A stretch of 20,069 nucleotides of DNA from Branchiostoma floridae (taxonomy: Eukaryota > Chordata > Leptocardii > Amphioxiformes > Branchiostomatidae), in assembly GCF_000003815.2 (NCBI RefSeq), contig NC_049991.1:21821970-21842038 (forward strand), in the 5' to 3' direction. This document shows positions 1-10,400 of this stretch, piece after piece (position 1 is the stretch's first letter; each line of letters begins with the position of its first letter). The position numbers and the translations under genes were made by a program. The notes beneath the pieces were generated by a model, which saw only the letters and a program-made list of their open reading frames with translations, was not told where the DNA came from and made no database searches.

Positions 1-40
1 TCTGTTTCTCTCTCTCTCTGTCCCTCTCTCTGTCTCTCTT

Positions 41-99
<59 letters not shown>

Positions 100-107
100 G
101 TCTTATT
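1..107. repeat. TC-rich microsatellite
   Basis: Low-complexity (TCTC)n tract with TCTG interruptions. The small open frame over it is Ser/Leu repeats and carries no protein signal. It may extend past the left edge. Confidence 0.95.
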
Positions 108-409
108 GGTTCCCAGCTCTCACAACACCCGTGTTTTATTTCTACACCGCAGGCTAGACAGTAATGTAGACAAACTCCCAGCAGGGTTAACAATAGCAAC
201 TGCATCTATCAGTTGGCAACTACACAGTATCTCATAGCTGTGCGACCTTATCAAACAGCCAGGCATCTACATACAGACTAACAACAAGGTAACTACAGAC
301 AGAAATTTGTTGCTAAAAAAAACGACAAGTTTGTCCATAAGTCTGGAAAATTCCAACATAATTGGTCACAAAGAATATTATTAAGCAGTTTTCCTTACAT
401 TCCCATCTG
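108..409. other. Unannotated sequence downstream of gene A
   Basis: AT-rich sequence with no recognisable gene. It contains a short shared word (CAGGCATCTACAT, near 260) that recurs near 1524, just before the first N gap. Nothing else could be supported. Confidence 0.5.
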
Positions 410-880
410 TGTTAACTACAAATCCTGATATTGCCTACACTGTACCGCAATCTATACGCCAAAGTAAAAGTCATCTGTTAACTACAAATCCTGATATTGC
501 CTACACTGTACCGCAATCTATACGCCAAAGTAAAAGTCATCTGTTAACTACAAATCCTGATATTGCTTTCAAACAAATACACTCAATCAAAAAATTGCAT
601 CACAAAGTTTGTGACAAACACTACTTTTGCTAGCATGAAGTATCATAATTTTCTTGTATTATAGAACAGCATGTTGCCTACAGTGTGCCACAATCTATAC
701 GCCAAAGTAAAAGTCATCTGTGTTAACTATGAATCCTGATACTGCTTTCAGATTAATGCACCCAAGCAAAAAAAGTGCATCACAAACACTACTTTAGCCT
801 GAAATTTCCTTATATTATAAAAGCATTTTGCCTACATCGTACCCTAATCTATACGCTGAAGTAGAAGTACAAATCTAAGC
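410..880. repeat. Tandem repeats in the 3' flank of gene A
   Basis: A 66-bp unit starting at the word ACTACAAATC repeats at 415, 481 and 547. It sits inside a longer, looser repeat: CAATCTATACGCCAAAG, then ATCCTGATA, then GTGCATCACAAA, then CTTGTATTATA. That longer repeat recurs from about 676 and again, degenerate, from about 831. Because 66 is a multiple of three, a 74-codon frame stays open across the units, but it has no recognisable domain and I do not call it a gene. Similar words occur in the same order near 17270-17390, in the 3' flank of gene B, which suggests this flank was part of the segment that duplicated. Confidence 0.85.
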
Positions 881-912
881 TTGGTCATGACTCATCTTCA
901 GGAAAGCAAACG

Positions 913-950
913 CAAGTTCACCTTTATCCGCAGGGTAACCTATATCCGGT
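913..950 (+). repeat. Stray copy of a gene B intron segment
   Basis: The words AGTTCACCTTTATCCGC and GGTAACCTATATCCG occur here on the plus strand. On the minus strand the same pair forms the intronic spacer between the repeated exon-14 acceptors of gene B (for example 17686-17722). The copy is therefore inverted relative to that array, and it lies downstream of gene A. It is either a dispersed repeat that also seeded the array or a transposed piece of it. Confidence 0.65.
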
Positions 951-1239
951 ATTTCTGAAAACAGGATATTTAGGGGTACGATGTAAGGTTGTTTCGAACT
1001 GTATGTTTTCTCTATATAGAAATATCAAAATATTGCTCTTGGAAGCTTATGGGGAGGGTTTGGGAATCTATGGTGGAGTCGTCTAAGATGTAATCAGGCA
1101 GCATTCCTACTCGTGCATTCAGATCCCCTCCTTCTAATATTTCGCCTAACTTATTATTGTTGTCCGTATCTCTAAATACCCTGTGACTGTTTTAAATACA
1201 ACAGATATAGTGTACCCCGGGGAGAAAGGTGACCTTGCA

Positions 1240-1451
1240 TTACTTCTTGTCTCCATTAACTATGGCTGTACACCAACCGGGGGACCAGGCCCCCTCATTT
1301 TCCTCGAGTATGGGGAGGGAATTGGGGTCAATCTCTGGGAAGATGGCATTGACCATCTTGCCGTCATTCTTGTACTGCCTCAGCTTCTCCATCATCTCCA
1401 GCAGCTTTTCCTTCATTGTACTTGCCAGGTTGTTGTCCTCATAGGGGTCAT
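1240..1451 (-). CDS. Gene A last exon (exon 14)
   Basis: The acceptor is TTTTTTCCAG and it enters in phase 1. It encodes [16 protein letters not shown], then [18 protein letters not shown] and [17 protein letters not shown], stop TAA at 1242-1240. DDPxExNNLA is the C-terminal motif of the family. The tail after GWC is ten residues longer than in gene B, which stops directly after GWC. Confidence 0.93.
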
Positions 1452-4400
1452 CTGGAAAAAACACAGACGACACAGAGCTGTCAATCTTACTGCAGCTTGT
1501 TTATAAAAAGCCTTCGGTCAGTCAGGCATCTACATGTAGTTAGAATNNNNNNNNNNNNNNNNNNNNNNNNNNNNNNNNNNNNNNNNNNNNNNNNNNNNNN
1601 NNNNNNNNNNNNNNNNNNNNNNNNNNNNNNNNNNNNNNNNNNNNNNNNNNNNNNNNNNNNNNNNNNNNNNNNNNNNNNNNNNNNNNNNNNNNNNNNNNNN
1701 NNNNNNNNNNNNNNNNNNNNNNNNNNNNNNNNNNNNNNNNNNNNNNNNNNNNNNNNNNNNNNNNNNNNNNNNNNNNNNNNNNNNNNNNNNNNNNNNNNNN
1801 NNNNNNNNNNNNNNNNNNNNNNNNNNNNNNNNNNNNNNNNNNNNNNNGACGGACAAATTTATTCCAAGAAGTGCAGCATCTGGTACATTTTTAGGGATGA
1901 AACGTAATGTAAGACTTCGCCTACCTGTATTACCTCCCGCAGCCGCCACGATCGTTGGGAACCAGTCCACAGCATGGATCATCCTGAACAAGACGCACAA
2001 AACAAGAAAGGTTTTGTAAAAAGCTGGCCGATGCATATTATTGAAAAAAAAAAGAGTCTTGATATTTGATAAGATGAGATGAAAAGAGAGCTGTTAAACA
2101 AGTCTTCAACTGGTCTATTTTCTATCAAAAGACATTACATGGGATTTGACGTTAGGCCATGTTGATTTCATTATTTGGATTGCATCCTCTGGGAACCCCA
2201 AAATGCGAGCAAGCACGCAAATAAGAAAAGAGTTTGGCCAAAAAAGTTGCCATCAATATGAAGTCTAAGTGGTCAGGAAGATTGAACATAGGACTCAACA
2301 CAGTCACATAGCATGGTATACTCAGGCTATTAAAAAATTCCAATAGAAGCAAAAAAAAAACATACATAACCTTGGGGCCCAAAAAGGGTAGCCTAAAAGC
2401 TAGCCTGCAGGCTAGCCTCCTGGGCTTAGGGTTTTTCGTAAACCCGCAATACTACCCCACTGAAGCAGTAGATTGAAGACTGCAGATTATTGTCTACTGA
2501 GATCTGCAATAGAAAGTAATTGGACCTACTCATTGTTGGTGTATCCAGTTTCCACCAACATGTTGCCGTGCACGAAGGCCACGCCCTTAGTGCCCCCCTC
2601 CCACAGGGTGAACTTCCCGCCCTTGTAGGGGTAGTTGCTACCGCCCTGATCAGGCCAACCGCCATTCTGGAAAAAATGCACAATTTTTACCGAACCAGAT
2701 GAAAGAGGAAAAAAATAAATACAACTCACCAGGACTAAGTTCAATAAATATCATTTCATTCTTACGTCAGTGCTAAAGATCAGAAGAGTGTTGTCCCACA
2801 GTCCGGCACCCTTCATCGCGTCGACAATCCTACCCACATTAAGATCCATGGCTGTCACCATGTCTGTAGAATAGTTGGAAGGCCATCAGAAAAGATACTC
2901 ATGTTTCACTTCCTTCTAAACCTTCTAAGGCTAACGGAACATGTTTCACGACAAAGTGTTTTTTTTAAAACAAATACTGTGGTATGATGGAACTTACCAC
3001 GAAGAAGTTTCGTACGATTGTCTGTCTCATCCCGATACATGTTTCTATATGCAGTTTCGGGAACTTCCTGAGGCAAAAACACGTTCAGACATGTTGTCGT
3101 CATTTCGTCAAGAACGAAAAAAAAATTAATCAGAACTGAAAATAAGCAGTGTGTTAGGTTTGTTGCTGACCTCCAGGGGGCGGTGCACGTGCTGGAAGGG
3201 CACGTACATGAACAGCGGCTGATCCTTGGGGTGATCCCCTATGTTTTTCACGTCCTGGGTGGTGAAGAAGTCCTGCAACAAAACAGATGATAGATAAAGA
3301 TTGGGGCTTTGCAGAACATGAAGGACATCACAGCTAGGGAGAGGAGGGAGATGGGAAGGAGGAGGATGAACATCATGAGAAGGATAAGGAGGATGAACAT
3401 CATGAGAAGGATAAGGAGGATGAACATCATGAGAAGGATAAGGAGGATGGGCATCATGAGGAGGATCAATAGGATGGACATCATGAGGGGAGTAAAGAGG
3501 ATGAACATCGTGGGGAGGATAAGGAGGATCGACATCATGAGGAGGATAAGGATGATGGACATCATGAGGATAAGGAGGATGGACATCATGAGGAGGATAA
3601 GGAGGATGGACATCATGAGGAGGATAAGGAGGATGGACATCATGAGGATAAGGAGGATGGACATCATGAGGAGGATAAGGAGGATGGACATCATGAGGAT
3701 AAGGATGATGGACATCATGAGGAGGATGGACATCATGAGGGGGATAAGGAGGATGGACATCATGAGGATAAGGATGATGGACATCATGAGGAGGATGAGG
3801 AGGATGGACATCATGAGGGGGATAAGGAGGATGGACATCATGAGGGGAGTAAAGAGGATGAACACCGTGGGGAGGATAAGGAGGATTGACATCATGAGGA
3901 GGAAAAGGATGATGGACATCATGAGGATAAGGATGATGGACATCATGAGGATAAGGAGGATGCACATCATGAGGAGAATGAACATCATGAGGAAGACAAG
4001 GAGGAGAACATCATGAGGAAGTTCATGAAAGTATATCCACCCACCGGGCCGTACTCATCTGTCATGTTCCTCACCACTTCTTCGTTGTCCCGTAGATCAA
4101 TCCATGGTCCATTTTCAGGGTCGGCACCTGCGATATTAGAAAAACAAACATGCAAAAGGTGGGCAGAAGTACTGTCAAGGTTACAATATAATCTAGTCGA
4201 AGTCAATTTGATCTTGAAGATATGCTGATACTAGTTTTTCAAGTGTTTGTATTCGTCCCCATTCCTTAAGACTACCAGCTACAAACAATTGCTAATATTT
4301 ACTTGTGGCCACTACCATAAACCCCAATAACCTTAGTGACCAGTGCTTTTAGTAGCTCATTAGTTTCCCCAGCTGCAGGTTTTTTGTTGAAACGATGCCA

Positions 4401-7400
4401 TACCCCAACTGTGATTGTAGTACGTCTCTTCTGCCTCGTAGAAGCCGTAGAAGGAGTCGAAGCCGCGGTAGGTCGGAGTGTACTTCTTGTCGCAGAAGCC
4501 CAGGTGCCACCTTAGGCCGGAAAAGAGTTGCCATCAATGCCACAGCGATGACGGAACTAGTGCATCTATCAACACTCAGTTATACATTGCGCAGTTGCGC
4601 AACAACCTCATGAATCTCAGGGGAGAAATTATACAACGTGTCCTCCCTCTTTATACGCATCATTCCGCGGCAATGCCAGGGCTACATTCCCAAACCGGCA
4701 CTCGGCCGAGTAGCTCGTGGGAACCGTGAGATGGCGAAAACTAAACACACAGAACTTTAGTTTTTCCGACTTACTTGCCCACCATGTGAGTGGCGTATCC
4801 CAGGTCCTGCAGTTTCTCCGGCAGGAACTTATGCTCAAGCGGGACACCCTGTGGCCTCATATGAAAGAACACCAAATGCTGCAAAACACGAAGAATTTGA
4901 AAAAAGTAGTCAGTGATGGCAGACTTCACCCCTTTATACATACTGCCTTGCTATCCTGCCGACAGACAAATTTAAAATGAGCGCTGGGATGTATTGCAAC
5001 GCTGCATTGCGTGCATTGAGATGGTTATCATCAATATGTATACGTGACACGGTGAAAAAAAGTATCATCTTACAAGTAGACGACATGTCGTTAGCCGAAT
5101 CCAGACCCAGTTCTGTTCCTTCAACGATTCAACGGGACGTTGATGAACTTGTGCAATGGACTGTTACCAACCACATGGAACTCAATCCACCAAAATGTAA
5201 AGTAATGGTAATATGTTTTATGAGAAATCCACCTTCACCCCCACAGTTGTCTGTAGGACCATCAGAGTTGAAAATAGTTCAGTTTGCAAGAGTTCTTGGC
5301 CTGATCTTGGAGGCCGATCTCAAGTGGTCCACTCATGTCAACTCTATAGTCAGTAAGGCCAACTGTAGGCTCTACCTAGTTCGTGTCCTATAAAGAAACA
5401 TGGACTTCCTATCCAATCCAATACGTATACCCCCCGATGACCCCGCGAGGGGCAAAGTAGGGGGGGGGGGGACTTGGTGACAATGATTGTTTTCTGTGGA
5501 TTTGTAAGACCACTGTTAGAGTACGCTTGCCCAGTGTGGCATCCAGGCCTCACTGCTCTCCAGTCAAAGTGTATTGAAGCTGTACAGAAGAGGCCGTGCA
5601 GAATCATTCTAGGTAGACACTATGTTGGCTACGACAGAGCCCTAGAACAGCTGTCACTTACTTCCCCGTACCTGAAACGTCGCAGTCTTTGTTTCAAATT
5701 TGCATTGTCTGTGTCGAAGTCCCCACTATTCTCTGACTGGTTACCCCCGAAACGGGGAAGTGTTCATGGCAGGGAGCCACGTACAAACGACAACTACACA
5801 CAGTTTAGGTGCTGATAATCCAGATTCAAGAATAGCACACTTCCTTTCATTGTGTCATTGCTAAACGAGTCTTAATGAAGTTTTTATCAAACGTATTGTG
5901 TATCATACACCAATTCAGCCTTGTATGGCTGCAATAATATGTACATGTATATGCGCACTTGTTTTGGTGCTAATAAACCATTCATTCATTCATTCAAGTA
6001 GAATTCCGAGAAACAATGATATAACATTAATGATCGCCGTACCTGCGTGCCCAAGTGGTAGGGGTACTTCCCTGTCATGAAGGATGATCTGGACCTGGGA
6101 TTTACAACAAACCAATCAGGCAGAAGAGCAGAGCATAACACTGCTTCCTCTGCCAGAACAAAGACAAACTGCAGTACGGATTTACAATATCACAGCTTCA
6201 AGTGCAACGAAACAATCAGTGTTAGCAGCACTTTTAAAAGAAAACGATTAGTGGTTATTTGCATTATTCATATTTAATAATGTTCACCTTTACTTGACTT
6301 CCATATGCCACAAAATTGAAATGGAATTCAGTTTCTCATCAACTATGCAAATTAGGTTCTAAAGGGTTACATTGAATGAATAATGGATGATTTCCCCTTG
6401 AACTGCTTGAAAACAATAGTGGTGATTTGAAAATTCATATGTTTACGTTTACTAGACTTCCAAATGCCACAATATTGAAACGGAAGTATGGAATTCAGTT
6501 TCTCATCAACTATGTAAATTAGGTTCTTAAGGGTTACATATCGAATGAACAATGGAAGATTTCGCCTTGAACTTGAGAACACAATTGTAGTGATACTAAC
6601 GGCGTGCAGATGGGGTTGTAGTAAGAATTGTCGAGGATGACGCCATCCCCAGCCAGCTTGTCCAGATTAGGCGTTTTGACGTCAGGGTTGTGCCAGCCTA
6701 CGTCATTCCATCCTGAAAACACAGGAGACGAATATGATAATATTCTCCAAAACCAAACTTTCATGTGAATGATATATAGCCACGTATTCAGCATACTTGC
6801 ATCATTGTGTAGTATTTCTGGTGTTTGTAAACTGCATAAAGCAAGCTCCACAAGTTTTCAAAGTTGCTGAAACTATCTCAACGTAAACTCCTCTATCTAA
6901 TAGGGCCTTCACACTGAAACCGAATTAGCAGGAATCAAGCAGAACCAGCCGGAATGAAGTATTTGCAATATTCGTAACACATTCGGGGCCATTCCGAGTG
7001 GGAATTCCAAATGGACCTGATATCGCCTTCACACGAGAAGGAATGAGCCAAAATGCCGTCAGAAAGAAAATTATTTTCTATTCCTGGGAATTCGTAGTGT
7101 ATTTTAGAAATTCTCATTGCATTCCAGATGTTCTTTTGGCCACATTCTGGCAGGATTCGAAGTGGCTTGCCGTTTCGGTTCTCCATCGAATGAGATAAGA
7201 ATGTTTCGAATAATGTTGGAATGCCGCAAAATGCGGTCAAACTGCAGTTAGAATGGTTAGAATACACTTAGAATACACATTGAGTGCCGTTCGATATTTC
7301 TCCACTTCAAATGCACCTCGAAAGTTTTTTTGACATGTCAAAAACTTTCGAGCCAGCCAAAAGAACGGGCACAAATATCTGGAATGAATACAGTTAGAAT

Positions 7401-10400
7401 GTCTTGAATACACTACGAATTCCCAGGAATACAAAATAATTTTCATTCTGATGCCAGCTCATTCTTCCTCTCGTGTGAAGGTGCCTCAAACAACGGCATA
7501 CTGAACAGTGGTTTGAAACATTACAGTTTGTCTGGTGTGATGATGTAACCTCCCTCCTTAGCTTAAGTATTGGTCTGCAATTCTGCAAAATAGTATGATT
7601 TCACGTTCTATGCACAGAAATGGTAGGAAAGTCTTTTTTCTATATTATCCTAATGTCACAAAAAAGTAGTTACTCAAGCAACTGGATATGGTTTTGGACA
7701 CGGTCAAACGTTTCAACTGGAATCCACTAGTTTTCGTCAGTGACACTGAAGAGATCTGCAAGAAACAGGTCTTTTATACTCTAACTATGCATGAAGACAA
7801 TTTCAGATGTCCAATAGGAAACGTTGTAAGACAATTCAGACTGAAGACAATTTGGATTAAGGAAACAAAGGTAAGGCAAAGTCAAGCTGAGGTCAATTTG
7901 GATTTCAAAGGATAGCAAGGCTAAGACAAAGTTAATGCAAATGAGTCAATTAGCTCCTGTTGTTTTAGTTGCAGGAGCTACAAGTTTTGTCCGGGGGGGG
8001 GGGGGGGGGGGGNNNNNNNNNNNNNNNNNNNNNNNNNNNNNNNNNNNNNNNNNNNNNNNNNNNNNNNNNNNNNNNNNNNNNNNNNNNNNNNNNNNNNNNN
8101 NNNNNNNNNNNNGTTTTGCTGTAACATTTTAAATAGGTAAAAGCTGCCACGCCACGCACTAAGTCGAACGCGTTTCGAAGTCCTTTAATTTGGAGTTTGA
8201 ATTGTTCCTCGAACCTTAGCTACAACGCCGTTGCAAAAGAAACCCTAGCATATCGCACAACAGTTACAAGTATGACATTCCATCCGACATTGACGGCTGC
8301 GACAAACCTTATTGGCAGGCTTTTACCAATATTGCGTCATATGTACCAGAAGGAAATACGATGTGCCCTCAATAGTACGACCAATGTTGGTAGGCTTTTA
8401 ACACGATTTTAGATGATAAGGTTTGTGACAATAGTTCCACATGTGAAGTGAGCAACATTTTGCGGTAACATGCTACATTTTCTGTGGATTTCAGATTTAA
8501 AAAAAAATGAAGTGCAGCCACATTCCCAAATAGGGACTTCGAGTAGAACCGCGTGCTATCTGTGCAACTTTACGGCGGCCTCGCTTTTTCAATCAAGCGC
8601 ACTTGGTCTTTTCGGTAAGACCTGTTCTTTTACGTGCAGAGGCTTTTGCCTGAAGCTCCCTCATACACGGTATCGCCGGCTTTGAGTCATAATCTGAAAT
8701 GACGAATTTCAGATCTGGGGTCATCGAAATGCAGAATCTTCCTTTCGTCTTTAGAATGGTTGAATCCTAGACTATTGTGAAGATCTAATTGGTTTGAAGT
8801 CTGGAAAAGTTGTAATTCCGTGTCTACTAGTGGTCATTTTCTCGACTGGTTTACGCCGGATTCTCTGCGCCGGATTGTTGCAAGTCAACTTGTTCTGATC
8901 TAAAGTCATATCCAGTTGCTTGTCAATGATTAATTGCTATTGGACGCCCAGGCAGAACAACAGGTTTGAACGCCTGAGGTGAACTTCGAGTACACAGGCG
9001 CGCTGCCGGAGGGACAGCACAGAGAGTCAATAGGTCGCCGTGGCATCCGACGGGTCTGGGCGTTCTGTAGTAGGTCTAAGTAAGTAGTTAAATAGTGTAA
9101 CTCTAATGGAGATCCAAATTGACTATGTAAATTGACCATGTACATGGTCAATAATGACAATTATACCGAGGAAATAAATTTTCCTGGAAAGAAGTCATGC
9201 GCCACGGCCAGAAAAATCGTAGCGAACGACAATAAAAACACTTAATTGGGAAACCAAAGCCTTGTACTATCAACGGAAAAGTTATGTTCAGTGGGCAAAA
9301 CGGCATACATCTCTAAAAGATAATACAGTTACTGTGGAGAACATTTCCATATTTCTGAGACGAAAGAATGGGGACTTATCCACAAAAATTCCTGTAAATC
9401 AACCAAAGGGTAAAAAATTATGCCCCCCATTGTCCCTCTTGCCGTCTGCTGAAATGTCATCCTAATTAGTGTGCTTGTTTACCCAGCCTAAGAGCTGTCA
9501 TGCTGTCTCTTAACCAAGCTGATGCAATTTACTAATGTGAAGACCCGTCCAGACGACATACTGTAACTTTGTTTGCTCGACAATCGTTCATGGTACGATG
9601 TCAGTGACAACAACTTATAACACTAACAGTACTAGAAGGCTACATACAACGATATACTCGAAAGTTATCGTGGCCCAGGTATTACACAAAGAGTCATGAA
9701 TACAATGGACGACGGCGAGGATCACAATAGCATGTAGGTGCATCTCGTAAACATGAAAACAACCGTTAGCTTAGTCAGTGCCACAGCTATGAATGCCTCA
9801 CTACAGTCAAATCTTGTCTATAGCGGGCCAGGATTCTCACCGCGCCAAGCCAGGATTCTAACCGCGCCGAGCCCGGAGTCTAACCGCGCCGAGCCAGGAG
9901 TCTAACCGTGCCGAGCCAGGATTCTAACCGCGCCGGGCCAGGATTCTAACCGCGCCGGGCCAGGATTCTAACCGCGCCGAGCCCGGAGTCTAACCGCGCC
10001 GGGCCAGGATTCTAACCGCGGCGGGCCAGGATTCTAACCGCGCCGAACCAGGATTCTCACCGCGCCGGGCCAGGATTCTAATCGCGCCGAGCCAGGATTC
10101 TAACCGCGCCGGGCCAGGATTCTCACCGCGCCGAGCCCGGAGTCTAACCGCGCCGAACCAGGATTCTCACCGCGCCGGGCCAGGAGTCTAACCGCGCCGA
10201 ACCAGGATTCTCACCGCGCCGGGCCAGGATTCTAATCGCGCCGAGCCAGGATTCTAACCGCGCCGGGCCAGGATTCTAACCGCGCCGGGCCAGGATTCTA
10301 ACCGCGCCGAGCCCGGAGTCTAACCGTGCCGAGCCCGGAGTCTAACCGCGCCAAGCCCGGAGTCTAACCGTGCCGAGCCCGGAGTCTAACCGCGCCGGGC

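Noticed and set aside
156-182. Possible exon 12 remnant (GTAGACAAACTC word)
   Set aside because: Only 12 bases match the exon 12 VYNID-coding region and the rest does not align.
3126-3965. Long minus-strand frame of HPPYPPHDV-type repeats as a gene
   Set aside because: It is translation of an intronic minisatellite with units in multiples of three; only its end is real coding sequence (exon 7).
3309-4016. Plus-strand Arg/Met/Ile-rich repeat frame
   Set aside because: Antisense reading of the same minisatellite, with equally open frames on both strands.
4395-4729. Plus-strand Arg/Ser-rich frames opposite exons 4 and 5
   Set aside because: Shadows of the sulfatase exons on the other strand; the minus-strand reading has splice sites, phases and family motifs.
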